Source: an uncultured beta proteobacterium
Lineage (GTDB): Bacteria; Pseudomonadota; Gammaproteobacteria; Burkholderiales; Rhodocyclaceae
Direction of reading: 5' to 3'
Assembly (NCBI GenBank): GCA_903910495.1
Contig: CAIVZW010000117.1
Location: forward strand, 1 to 14,074
DNA length: 14,074 nucleotides
In this document: positions 6,571-13,829 of the stretch, piece by piece
Numbering within the stretch: the first letter of the stretch is position 1
How the letters are laid out: every line of letters starts with the position of its first letter
Made by a program: the position numbers and the translations under genes
The notes under the pieces: generated by a model
Told to the model about the DNA's origin: nothing
What the model saw: the letters and a program-made list of their open reading frames with translations, nothing else
Database searches by the model: none

Positions 6571-9117
6571 CTATAACTGGATATCAACATCGGGACGCTG
6601 CGCCGGCGTCTGACTCATGCAGTCACGCAAATCACGTGCCATCTCGTCACCCGTCTGATAGCGCTGCTCCATGTCCTTGCTCAGGGCACGGTCGATCACG
6701 GCGGCCAGGCCATCGGGCACCTGCGGATTCATGCTTCGAATATCCGCTTGCGCTTCGTTGGCAATCTTGAACATCAACTGCGCCATTGAATCCCCGACAA
6801 AAGGCAACTGCCCGCATACCATCTGGTAGAGCGTAACGCCCAGGGAGAATAGATCCGAGCGTCCGTCGATCTTCTTGCCCGACAACTGCTCGGGTGACAT
6901 GTAGCTTGGCGTACCGAGCACCATGCCGGTCTTGGTTTTTGACGAATCGGTAATGCGTGCAATACCGAAATCCGTGACCTTGACCTGATCCGATTCGGGC
7001 TCGTACATCACGTTGGCCGGTTTCACGTCGCGGTGAACCACGTTGTTGCTGTGCGCATAGGCCAGCGCATCGGCAACCCGGGCGAGGATGCTCACCACCT
7101 GCGGCAGCGGCAACAGATGATCGGGCTTGGTGTAAGGCACCAGATCCCTGCCCTTGAGGAATTCCATGGCGATAAAGGCCAGATCGTGCTCTTCACCGGC
7201 GTCGTACATGGTGACGATGTTCTGGTGGTTGAGCCGGCCGGCGGTTTCGGCCTCGCGGAAGAAACGTTCCTTGACCTCGACCAGTTCATCTTCCTCGAAC
7301 TCCTGCGACAAGGCCATGGTCTTGATCGCCACCACGCGGTTGATCTTCGGGTCGCGCCCCAGATAGACCACGCCCATGGCGCCCTTGCCGAGTTCCTTCT
7401 CGATCTGGTAACGGCCCAGCATCGGTTTCTCGACCTGCCCGCCATCGAGCATCAGGGTACTGGCGTTGGTACGCCCGCCCGCGCCACCGAGCATGACCGT
7501 TTCCGACATGGTCTTGGCGCGATTCATGCGCTGCTCAAGATCGCGGAACTTGGGGTTGTAATCGAACATGTAGCGAAACGCCGCTTCGGCCTTGTTGAAC
7601 TGCCGCTTGCGCTCGAAATCAAGCGCCAGATTGTAGAGATTCTCCATCAGCGCGTCGTCAAGCGGGCACTTGCGGAACTTGTCGAAGGCCATGTCAAGCT
7701 GACCCTGGCCCTGGAAAGCCAGGCCGAGCATGCGGTTCGATTCGGCCGAATCGGCTTCGGATTTTTCCTTGCCGCGTTCGGTCATCAGGAAGCGCTTGGT
7801 GGTCAGCAGCAGATGCCCGACCACCAGCAACGCCGCCGACGCCATCAGTTGAATCCACAGCGCACTGCCCACCATCAAGCCAAAATGGGTGCCGATCAGC
7901 AGCACCAGGATAAGCGCCGTGGCTATGGCGCCGATACCGGCAGAAAGCCGTGGCAGAAGGACGATCAGATACGCCGCAACCAGCAGGAACGCCAGCATCG
8001 AGGCCCATACGCCCCAGCCCGGGGTAACGAAGAAATGTTCCTGCAGGATGCTCGAAACGGCATGCGCCAGGGTCAGCACCGGCGCCATCGCCGGCGACAC
8101 CGGCGTCACCTGTGACGCCCCGACGCCGGCCGCCGTGGCGCCGATCAGCACGATCTTGCCCTGATACTTGCTGGCCGGAATCTTGCCGGTCAGTACGTCA
8201 TAGAAGGAATCGACCTGGAATGCCTGTTTTCCGTCCCTATCCTTGTAGAAGAAGGTATTCATCTGGGTGATCGGGTCGGTTGGAATGCGCAGGTTGCCCA
8301 GACGCACTTCCTGACCCAGCGTTACGCGCAAATCGGCGGGGCCGAGATTCAGACTCCTGGCCGCGATCATCAACGACAGCGAGGGATAATACTGGTCGTA
8401 ATGGCGTAACACCAGAGGCTCGGCGCGGATGGCGCCATCGACATCGGCACTGGCATTGAGATGACCGATGCCTGCCGCCTGGGCGCCCAGGCCTTCAATC
8501 GGCATCTGCGCCGAAAGGGTCGGCCAGACATCGCCGTCGTTGTCGACCACGTGTGGCAGGTTATTTCTGGTCACGAATTCCGGCAAGGCCTTGTCCGGCC
8601 GTCCGCGCGGCTCGCCCAGCACAAACAGCATGGGCAGCAAAACATTGCCCGCCCGCCCCATGCTGTCGGCCAGAATGCGGTCGGTATTGAGCGCCAGTTC
8701 AGCTTCCTTGAGTACGCCACCCATCTGTTCGACTTCGTGCGTCGCGGCCGCCGACCCCGAAACCTGCCGGTGCAGGTCGAGCAGGCGCGTGACATAGGTA
8801 TAACCCGGGTCAATCTGCGGCTCGAAGAAAAATACCGTATTGGCCACCACCTTGGCCTTGCCGTCGGCCAGCAGGTCGATCATCTTGGCCTGTCGATCAC
8901 GCGGCCACGGCCAGCGTCCGAGATTGGCGATCGAGGCATCGTCGATGGCAATGACCGCCACGCGCTCAAGCGGGGTCCGGCTGGAGGCCTGAACGCCAAG
9001 GTCGTAGGCCTTGCGTTCCAGACTGCGCATCAAGTCACTGCCGGCCGCCACGATCATGACCAGACTGACCACCAGGCTGAGGAACCAGTCAGTCTTCCAG
9101 AATCCAGTCTTGCGCAT
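6571..9117 (-). CDS. CHASE2-TPR transmembrane serine/threonine protein kinase
   Basis: This 848-residue membrane kinase reads, in order: N-terminal anchor (about 11-29), extracytoplasmic CHASE2 sensor (about 33-360; GRWPWPRD at 67-74, GKIVLIGATAAG at 320-331), three membrane helices (about 367-437), a TPR-like helical segment (about 459-530) and a C-terminal kinase domain (about 570-832). Kinase residues are intact: glycine loop GKGAMGVVY (577-585), K599 in VAIK, HRDVKPAN (695-702; D697 catalytic), DFG (716-718) and SPE at the end of the activation segment (741-743). This reverses the common PknB layout, in which the kinase is N-terminal and the sensor C-terminal. The linker before the kinase has two Thr-x-x-Leu sites, T540 and T554. 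The start is ATG at 9117, just after GGGAGGTGA. It heads the phosphatase, FHA and cyclase genes. The CHASE2 ligand is unknown. Confidence 0.95.
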   Translation of the reverse strand: MRKTGFWKTDWFLSLVVSLVMIVAAGSDLMRSLERKAYDLGVQASSRTPLERVAVIAIDDASIANLGRWPWPRDRQAKMIDLLADGKAKVVANTVFFFEPQIDPGYTYVTRLLDLHRQVSGSAAATHEVEQMGGVLKEAELALNTDRILADSMGRAGNVLLPMLFVLGEPRGRPDKALPEFVTRNNLPHVVDNDGDVWPTLSAQMPIEGLGAQAAGIGHLNASADVDGAIRAEPLVLRHYDQYYPSLSLMIAARSLNLGPADLRVTLGQEVRLGNLRIPTDPITQMNTFFYKDRDGKQAFQVDSFYDVLTGKIPASKYQGKIVLIGATAAGVGASQVTPVSPAMAPVLTLAHAVSSILQEHFFVTPGWGVWASMLAFLLVAAYLIVLLPRLSAGIGAIATALILVLLIGTHFGLMVGSALWIQLMASAALLVVGHLLLTTKRFLMTERGKEKSEADSAESNRMLGLAFQGQGQLDMAFDKFRKCPLDDALMENLYNLALDFERKRQFNKAEAAFRYMFDYNPKFRDLEQRMNRAKTMSETVMLGGAGGRTNASTLMLDGGQVEKPMLGRYQIEKELGKGAMGVVYLGRDPKINRVVAIKTMALSQEFEEDELVEVKERFFREAETAGRLNHQNIVTMYDAGEEHDLAFIAMEFLKGRDLVPYTKPDHLLPLPQVVSILARVADALAYAHSNNVVHRDVKPANVMYEPESDQVKVTDFGIARITDSSKTKTGMVLGTPSYMSPEQLSGKKIDGRSDLFSLGVTLYQMVCGQLPFVGDSMAQLMFKIANEAQADIRSMNPQVPDGLAAVIDRALSKDMEQRYQTGDEMARDLRDCMSQTPAQRPDVDIQL

Positions 9118-9120
9118 TGT

Positions 9121-9129
9121 TCACCTCCC
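9121..9129 (-). promoter_or_regulatory. Strong ribosome binding site of the kinase gene
   Basis: The minus strand reads GGGAGGTGA followed by ACA and ATG. It is a near-perfect complement to the 16S rRNA 3' end and fixes the start at 9117. Confidence 0.8.
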
Positions 9130-9203
9130 GCATCTGACCTTGTTTCTTGCTCACTGTCCTCTTCTGATGAAAAATTGGAAAGAGAAACAGTGGTCTATTG
9201 CGC

Positions 9204-9233
9204 ATTCTCACAGTTCTGCATGAGATTCGTCAA
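9204..9233 (-). promoter_or_regulatory. Candidate promoter of the kinase/cyclase operon
   Basis: On the minus strand, TTGACG (9233-9228) is followed 18 bp later by GAGAAT (9209-9204), with TGT directly in front that fits an extended -10 (TGnGAGAAT). Transcription would start near 9197, giving a leader of about 80 nt. The 135-bp gap to the ornithine cyclodeaminase-like gene upstream shows no terminator, so read-through from that gene is also possible. Confidence 0.4.
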
Positions 9234-9252
9234 TCGCTGAATAAGGGAAAAG

Positions 9253-10212
9253 CTAGCCTCCGTAGGGCAGTGTGACTCCCAAACCCTGCTCGCGCGCCAA
9301 CGCTTCCAGCCGAACGGCGACTGAAATATCCTGAATGGCCATGCCCTGCGACTCAAACAGGGTAATCTCGTCGGCTGATGAACGACCGGGATGCCGTCCG
9401 CTAATGACCTCCCCCAGTTCCACCAGTTGACGCTCGTTCAGACGCCCTTTTTCCAGCATGGGCAACAGATCGCCCGCTTCCTTGAGCGCGCTGTCAACGC
9501 TATCGACGACAATCGTGCGGCATACTTTCAGTACGTCCTCGCCCAACTCGCGCCGGATCAGCGAATTGGAACCCGCCGCATTGATATGCGTGCCCGGCGC
9601 CAGCCAGTTCGCCTCAAACAGCGGCGTGGCCGCCGTCGTGACGGTACTGACGATGTCACTGCCGCGCACCGTTTCTTCCGGCGACGAAGCCGGCACCACC
9701 TCGATCTCCAGACGCTCCGACAGGCGCGTGCAAAACGCCGCAAGGCGCTGTGCATTACGCGAAAATACCTTGACCCGACGCAAGGGACGAACGGCAGCGA
9801 TCGCCTCGATATTCCCTTCCGCCTGCCATCCCGAACCAAAGATGCCCATCACTTCGGCGTCGGATCGGGCCAGCCAGCGCGTTGCCACACCTGAAGCGGC
9901 CCCGGTACGCATCATGCCCAGCCGGTCGGCCTCGAGCACGACGCGCAGCGCCCCGGTCGAGGCACTGAAGACATGGACCAGGAAACGCACCCCGGAACGG
10001 TTGCTGGTGTAGGCCTTGTAGCCGATGGCATCCAGCCCGGGCAGCGCACCTTGCAGGATATGCAGTGCGCTCTGCGGCAAGCGGGTACGCTGGCGCGGCA
10101 CATCGACGGCCTGGCCCAGCGCGAGTTCTCGATGCGCCACTTCCACGGCTTCAATGGCCAGCGGCATGGTCAGCAAGCGACTGACATCCGTTTCATTCAG
10201 GAACAAAGACAT
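9253..10212 (-). CDS. Ornithine cyclodeaminase / mu-crystallin family protein
   Basis: This is a 319-residue cytoplasmic NAD(P)-dependent enzyme. Family members include ornithine cyclodeaminase, ketimine (pyrroline- or piperideine-2-carboxylate) reductases and some alanine dehydrogenases. Visible features are K66 in GYKAYTS, the family block RTGAASGVATRWLAR (102-116), the nucleotide-binding GIFGSGWQAEGN (123-134) with SRN at 151-153 at the end of the following strand, GTHINAAGSN (207-216), and VVDSVDSALKEAGDLL (235-250). The length is normal for the family. The start is ATG at 10212, with GGAGG four nucleotides upstream. No neighbour indicates a pathway, so the substrate cannot be chosen from sequence; a ketimine reductase or an amino-acid cyclodeaminase are equally possible. 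It lies 135 bp upstream of the kinase gene on the same strand, and no functional link to that operon is evident. Confidence 0.88.
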   Translation of the reverse strand: MSLFLNETDVSRLLTMPLAIEAVEVAHRELALGQAVDVPRQRTRLPQSALHILQGALPGLDAIGYKAYTSNRSGVRFLVHVFSASTGALRVVLEADRLGMMRTGAASGVATRWLARSDAEVMGIFGSGWQAEGNIEAIAAVRPLRRVKVFSRNAQRLAAFCTRLSERLEIEVVPASSPEETVRGSDIVSTVTTAATPLFEANWLAPGTHINAAGSNSLIRRELGEDVLKVCRTIVVDSVDSALKEAGDLLPMLEKGRLNERQLVELGEVISGRHPGRSSADEITLFESQGMAIQDISVAVRLEALAREQGLGVTLPYGG

Positions 10213-10373
10213 GGAACCTCCAAAAGCGCACAGCGCCGGCAGTTCGAACTAATCGAGCGGGGAAAACGGAATTCTACCGGCATTCCGTCCCCGACAGCGA
10301 ATTTGAGGCTAACATAACACCTGTCCATCCGTTGGCCAACGTACTCTTTCCACTGAATAAATACGGGTTCGCC
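10213..10373. other. Divergent intergenic control region
   Basis: These 161 bp separate the cyclodeaminase-like gene (minus) from the carbonic anhydrase gene (plus). It holds a candidate minus-strand promoter (10311-10339) and the GGAGG ribosome binding site at 10217-10221. No convincing promoter or Shine-Dalgarno sequence was found for the plus-strand gene. The palindrome TTGGCCAA (10332-10339) overlaps the minus-strand -35. Confidence 0.5.
10311..10339 (-). promoter_or_regulatory. Candidate promoter of the cyclodeaminase-like gene
   Basis: On the minus strand, TTGGCC (10339-10334) is followed 17 bp later by TATGTT (10316-10311), with an extended -10 TG at the right spacing (TGTTATGTT). The predicted start is near 10304, leaving a leader of about 90 nt. 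The -35 lies in the palindrome TTGGCCAA. Confidence 0.4.
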
Positions 10374-11579
10374 ATGCACAGAACATCACTGATCGCCACC
10401 CTGCTCTCTGCTTTGCTGCTTCCCATGCCGGCCCTGGCGGCCAAGTGGGTGAGCCTGGGCAACGCCAAGGATCAGACGCGCATCGAAGTCGACCCCGGCA
10501 GCATCCATAGCCCCAGCGACGGCCGATTGCGCATCTGGCACCGGGAAAGTTTCAGCAAACCGAAAATTCCGGATTCCGGCGCGTTTTCCTTCAGCCGGAT
10601 GACCACGCTGACCGAGTTTCAATGCGACAAACGACTGGCCGCTACGCTTCAGCAGAGCTACGCCGCTGCTGACGGCAGCGAGTTGAAGAGCGAGAGCTTT
10701 GATAGCCGCGAGGCGAAACCCGTCGTCCCTGATTCCAGTCTCGAATCCGTGTTCAGTTACGCCTGCAAACAGCGGGCCAAGCCGGTAGTTGTCGAGCCCC
10801 CGCCGCCACCACCGGTCCATGAACCGGCAACCGAGAGCAAGGAAACGGCGAAAAAGTCGAAAAGCGGGAAGAAAGGCCAGGAAGAGCCCGCGCCGCCACC
10901 ACCGCATTGGAGTTACAGCGGCAACACCGGTGCCGACAAATGGGGCAGTCTGAGCAAGGAATTCACCACTTGCAGCCTGGGACAGCGACAATCGCCGATT
11001 GATATCCGGCGCACGGTTCGCGCCGATCTGCCGCCCATCCAGTTTGCCTACAAGCCGATCCCGCTTGCTATCGTGGATAACGGGCACAGCATCAGGGTCG
11101 ATACGCCCGGCGCCGGCGGCATCAAGGTCGAGGGCGAAAGTTACGAGCTACAGCAATTTCACTTTCACAAGCCCAGCGAGGAAAAGATCAACGGCAAGGC
11201 TTACGACATGGACGTTCATCTGGTGCATCAATCAAAGAACGGGAAGCTGGCCGTGGTCGCCGTCTTGATGGAGGGCGGCAAGGAGCAAAGCCTGCTGCGC
11301 ACGCTGTGGACCCATCTGCCGCTGGAGCAGAACAAGCCAGTTACCCGCCCCGAAGTAAAGATTGACCCGGCACAACTGCTCCCGGCAAAAAGAAATTACT
11401 TTACGTTCATGGGTTCGCTGACCACGCCCCCGTGCACGGAAGACGTGCTCTGGCTGGTACTGAAAACGCCGATGCCGGTATCAAAGGAACAACTCGCCGG
11501 CTTCGCAACCGTCTACAAGAACAATGTTCGGCCGGTACAGGCGGTCAATAACCGGGTGATCAAGGAATCCCGCCAGTAG
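10374..11579 (+). CDS. Exported alpha-carbonic anhydrase with N-terminal surface-adhesin-E-like domain
   Basis: This 401-residue secreted protein should interconvert CO2 and bicarbonate outside the cytoplasm. A signal peptide occupies 1-22 (cleavage near ALA-AKW). Residues about 23-132 resemble the surface-adhesin E family of betaproteobacteria (KWVSLG, RIEVDPGSI, C84 and C131). Next comes a linker with two Pro runs (142-147, 174-177) and a Lys-rich stretch between. Residues about 178-398 are an alpha-carbonic anhydrase: zinc ligands H263, H265 and H282 (QFHFH, DVHLVH), proton-shuttle H238 (DNGHS), E269, T350 in SLTTPPC, and C200/C354 as the likely disulfide. The residue matching Glu117 of human CA II is D280. 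ATG 10374 is chosen over an upstream TTG (10332) because it begins the signal peptide directly. No clear ribosome binding site precedes it. The domain fusion is unusual. The SAE-like call is less certain than the anhydrase. Confidence 0.9.
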   Translation: MHRTSLIATLLSALLLPMPALAAKWVSLGNAKDQTRIEVDPGSIHSPSDGRLRIWHRESFSKPKIPDSGAFSFSRMTTLTEFQCDKRLAATLQQSYAAADGSELKSESFDSREAKPVVPDSSLESVFSYACKQRAKPVVVEPPPPPPVHEPATESKETAKKSKSGKKGQEEPAPPPPHWSYSGNTGADKWGSLSKEFTTCSLGQRQSPIDIRRTVRADLPPIQFAYKPIPLAIVDNGHSIRVDTPGAGGIKVEGESYELQQFHFHKPSEEKINGKAYDMDVHLVHQSKNGKLAVVAVLMEGGKEQSLLRTLWTHLPLEQNKPVTRPEVKIDPAQLLPAKRNYFTFMGSLTTPPCTEDVLWLVLKTPMPVSKEQLAGFATVYKNNVRPVQAVNNRVIKESRQ

Positions 11580-11609
11580 ACCGCCCTTGTACAGCGGCGG
11601 GATAAGCGC

Positions 11610-12269
11610 TCATTCCCGCATCAGGATTTTCCTGGCCCGTTCCACCCCCAGACGCGGGCTGGTCAGGACAGGCTTCTTGATGTCTTTGAGTTCCGGCAGC
11701 AGAACCGTCATGCTGCCCTGGGCGAGAACGATGACATCGCATTCCGCTGCCGCCTTGTTCACGGATTGCAGAACCAGGGCGTTGTGCTTCTCGCGGTTCT
11801 TTTCCTTCATCAGCACATCGAGCGCGCCGTCGACGAGATATTCGACGATTTCCACCGTTTTCCCGGCCTTGGCGGCACTGCTGCGTATCAGGTTGCAACT
11901 GGGTTTCATGGTGCTCTGAACGGTAGCGACGACAGCGATTTTCGTGCCAAGCTCGACCGCTTTCTCGGCCATGGCGGTGTCGACCTTGAGTACGGGGACG
12001 GAAACCAGTCTGGCGGCGATGTCCGCCGCTTCCCCCACCGAAGAGCACTGGTTGAAGATCAGGTCCGCGCCATTACTGGCTGCCGCCTGGACATAAGCGC
12101 ACATCCGGCTGATGACCTTTTCATTGATTCCCCCATTCTGCATGACATCGTGCAGCAGGCTGTCGTCGATCAGGTTATGCACCTTGGCTTCGGGCACCAG
12201 TTCGGCGAACAGGGCGTTCAGTTCCGCCTGCGATACAAGGCTGGTCTGGATGATATAGACCTTTTTCAT
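11610..12269 (-). CDS. Aspartate/glutamate racemase superfamily protein
   Basis: This 219-residue protein has the two-domain fold of the Asp/Glu/hydantoin racemase and arylmalonate decarboxylase superfamily. The first catalytic cysteine is present (C75 in FNQCSSVGEA). In the second half, where two-cysteine racemases have GCTH, it reads LAQGSM (182-187), with Q184 in the cysteine position. It therefore probably is not an ordinary two-base racemase. A decarboxylase, isomerase or one-cysteine variant is possible, and the substrate is unknown. Its ATG overlaps the stop of the cupin gene in the sequence ATGA (12269-12266), so the two are translationally coupled; CGGAG lies about 8 nt upstream. Its end faces the carbonic anhydrase gene across 30 bp that contain no convincing terminator. 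Confidence 0.82.
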   Translation of the reverse strand: MKKVYIIQTSLVSQAELNALFAELVPEAKVHNLIDDSLLHDVMQNGGINEKVISRMCAYVQAAASNGADLIFNQCSSVGEAADIAARLVSVPVLKVDTAMAEKAVELGTKIAVVATVQSTMKPSCNLIRSSAAKAGKTVEIVEYLVDGALDVLMKEKNREKHNALVLQSVNKAAAECDVIVLAQGSMTVLLPELKDIKKPVLTSPRLGVERARKILMRE

Positions 12270-12628
12270 TTCTTGTCTCCGGTAAACAGGATCAGGCCAA
12301 TGAACACCAGCGGTATGTCGCCGGTGTTTTCGATGCCATGCTGATTGAGGTCGTCGACCAGGGTCATGTCCCCGGCCTTGACGTCAAAGACCTGATCATT
12401 GTTGTGATAAAGGCCGGTCCCCTGGAGGAAGTAATACGCTTCCACGTCGCCTTCATGCCGGTGCAGGCCGACGGAGGCTCCGGGCGGAATCGTGAGTTCG
12501 GCGAACAAGCGACCCTTGCCGAGCATCTCGTCCGGGTTGAGCAAGTGCTTGACGGTGACGGTGCCCTTGCCGCCCCGCATGTGCTCGTTCTGATGTGAGG
12601 TCATGTCGCTACAGTGTCTGTAAAGCAT
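12266..12628 (-). CDS. Small single-domain cupin protein
   Basis: This 120-residue soluble protein has one cupin beta-barrel. Motif 1 lies in PPGASVGLHRHEGDVEAYYF (48-67), with metal ligands H56, H58 and E63 (HxH-x4-E), and motif 2 supplies H97 (DDLNQHGIENTGD). Cupins of this size can be metal-dependent isomerases, lyases, dioxygenases or non-catalytic binding proteins, and sequence alone does not decide. The start at 12628 has AAGGAAGA just upstream; ATGs at codons 9 and 17 are alternatives. It is the first gene of a two-gene unit with the racemase-like protein (4-bp overlap), so both probably act on the same small molecule. Confidence 0.82.
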   Translation of the reverse strand: MLYRHCSDMTSHQNEHMRGGKGTVTVKHLLNPDEMLGKGRLFAELTIPPGASVGLHRHEGDVEAYYFLQGTGLYHNNDQVFDVKAGDMTLVDDLNQHGIENTGDIPLVFIGLILFTGDKK

Positions 12629-12702
12629 AGGTCTTCCTTGTGGTTTATTGGTGGAAATTGCACTAGTCCGGCAACTGCTGCAAGAGGTGTGGTAACGGGA
12701 TA

Positions 12703-12711
12703 ATGATAGCA
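12703..12711 (-). promoter_or_regulatory. Candidate extended -10 promoter element for the cupin/racemase unit
   Basis: The minus strand reads TGC TATCAT, a five-of-six match to TATAAT with the extended -10 TG in place. No recognisable -35 lies 16-18 bp upstream, so this is a weak call. Confidence 0.3.
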
Positions 12712-12831
12712 GTTCATGCTCGTCATGGTCGCCTCCATCAGCGGCGCATGGGTCATAGATGACTTATTTCAACAGACTCTTTTCGCACGGTGATAAACGG
12801 GGGGATAATAGAGGTTTTGCCAAACCAACTC

Positions 12832-12836
12832 AGGAG
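12832..12836 (+). promoter_or_regulatory. Ribosome binding site fixing the aldo/keto reductase start
   Basis: AGGAG is followed by six nucleotides and ATG at 12843. The in-frame ATG at 12759 has no comparable site, so the shorter protein is preferred. Confidence 0.7.
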
Positions 12837-12842
12837 CAGGCT

Positions 12843-13829
12843 ATGCGTACCATGAAAATCGGGAAATCGGGCATTGAGGCATCGGTCGTCGGAATCGGTG
12901 CCTGGGCCATCGGCGGCGATAGTCAGTGGGGGCCAAGCGATGAAACGGAATCGATACGGACCATACACCGCGCGCGCGAACTCGGCGTCACGCTTCTCGA
13001 TACGGCGCCCGCCTACGGCCTGGGTCACAGCGAGGATGTCGTCGGCAAGGCGCTCGTTGGCCGCCGTGGCGACTATGTGCTGGCCACCAAGTGCGGCCTG
13101 CGCTGGGATGTCAAGGAAGGATCACTGCTCGCGGAACGCGACGGCGTGCGCGTCATGCGCAATACGCGTCCTGAACGGCTGGCCGAGGAGATCGAAATGA
13201 GCCTGCGCCGGCTCAAGACCGATTACATCGACATCTACATCGTGCACTGGCAGGCGCTCCCCGACTTCCCCTGCCCGATCGCCGACACCATGGGTTTCCT
13301 GATGGACCTGAAGAAACAGGGCAAAATCCGTGCGATCGGCGCTGCCAACCTCAACCGGGAACAGTTCATCGAATATACCGAGGCCGGACAACTGGACCTC
13401 ATCCAGGAAAAGTACAGCATGCTGGACAGGGTGGCTGAGGACACCTTCTTCGACTTGTGCGATCAGCACGGGGTCACCTTCCAGGCCTACTCGCCGCTTG
13501 AGCGTGGCACGCTGACAGGGAAAATCACGGTCGACACCAAGGTGAACCTGACCACGGCCAAGAGCAAGGTCAAGTGGTTCCAGCCCGAGAACCTGCCGAA
13601 AATCGCCGCACTCGCCGAAAAATGGGCGCCACTGTGCAGGAAATATGAGTGCTCGATGACGCAACTGGTAATCGGCTGGACAGCGGCCCAGGGCAATGGC
13701 CACAACGTCAACGCACTGTGCGGCGCGCGCAAGTTGGACCAGATCGAGGAGAATGCCAAGGGCGGCGACGTCGTTCTTGACGCCGTCGATATCGCATCCA
13801 TGCGCCAGGACGCAGTAGCGATAGCCTGA
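12843..13829 (+). CDS. Aldo/keto reductase
   Basis: This 328-residue cytoplasmic NADPH-dependent oxidoreductase of the (beta/alpha)8 barrel family reduces aldehydes or ketones to alcohols. The catalytic tetrad is visible: D53 and Y58 in LLDTAPAYGLGHSED (51-65), K83 in ATKCG and H135 in YIVHWQ. Typical segments follow: RPERLAEEIEMSLRRLKTDYID (109-130), IGAANLNREQF (165-175) and QAYSPLERGTLTGK (214-227) near the cofactor. ATG 12843 is chosen because AGGAG lies 6 nt upstream and the family's N-terminal strand (MRTMKIGKSGIEASVVGIG) begins there. The 28 extra codons back to 12759 do not resemble the family. It is divergent from the cupin gene and stands alone. The physiological substrate cannot be read from the sequence. 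Confidence 0.93.
   Translation: MRTMKIGKSGIEASVVGIGAWAIGGDSQWGPSDETESIRTIHRARELGVTLLDTAPAYGLGHSEDVVGKALVGRRGDYVLATKCGLRWDVKEGSLLAERDGVRVMRNTRPERLAEEIEMSLRRLKTDYIDIYIVHWQALPDFPCPIADTMGFLMDLKKQGKIRAIGAANLNREQFIEYTEAGQLDLIQEKYSMLDRVAEDTFFDLCDQHGVTFQAYSPLERGTLTGKITVDTKVNLTTAKSKVKWFQPENLPKIAALAEKWAPLCRKYECSMTQLVIGWTAAQGNGHNVNALCGARKLDQIEENAKGGDVVLDAVDIASMRQDAVAIA

Larger units (their letters stand above)
12629..12842. other. Divergent intergenic region between the cupin and aldo/keto reductase genes
   Basis: These 214 bp hold no gene I can support. A minus-strand extended -10 (TGCTATCAT, 12711-12703) could serve the cupin gene with a leader of about 68 nt, but no good -35 precedes it. GATAAT (12699-12704) on the plus strand overlaps it and another GATAAT occurs at 12804-12809. 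Neither has a convincing -35. The AGGAG before the reductase start is at 12832-12836. Confidence 0.4.

Noticed and set aside
7033..8115. Plus-strand open frame of 360 codons
   Set aside because: It is antisense to the kinase gene; His/Gln/Arg-rich composition and no domain.
9204..9220. CRP-like site in the kinase promoter region
   Set aside because: Only a single half-site (TGTGA on the minus strand) is present. The spacing to any TCACA partner is wrong, so it does not support CRP control.
11580..11609. Possible bidirectional terminator between the convergent genes
   Set aside because: Only a 5-bp stem (CCGCC 11581-11585 with GGCGG 11596-11600) around a 10-nt loop, without a T-run on either strand.
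12759..12842. N-terminal extension of the aldo/keto reductase from an upstream ATG
   Set aside because: The 28 extra residues do not resemble the family, and AGGAG at 12832-12836 positions the ATG at 12843.
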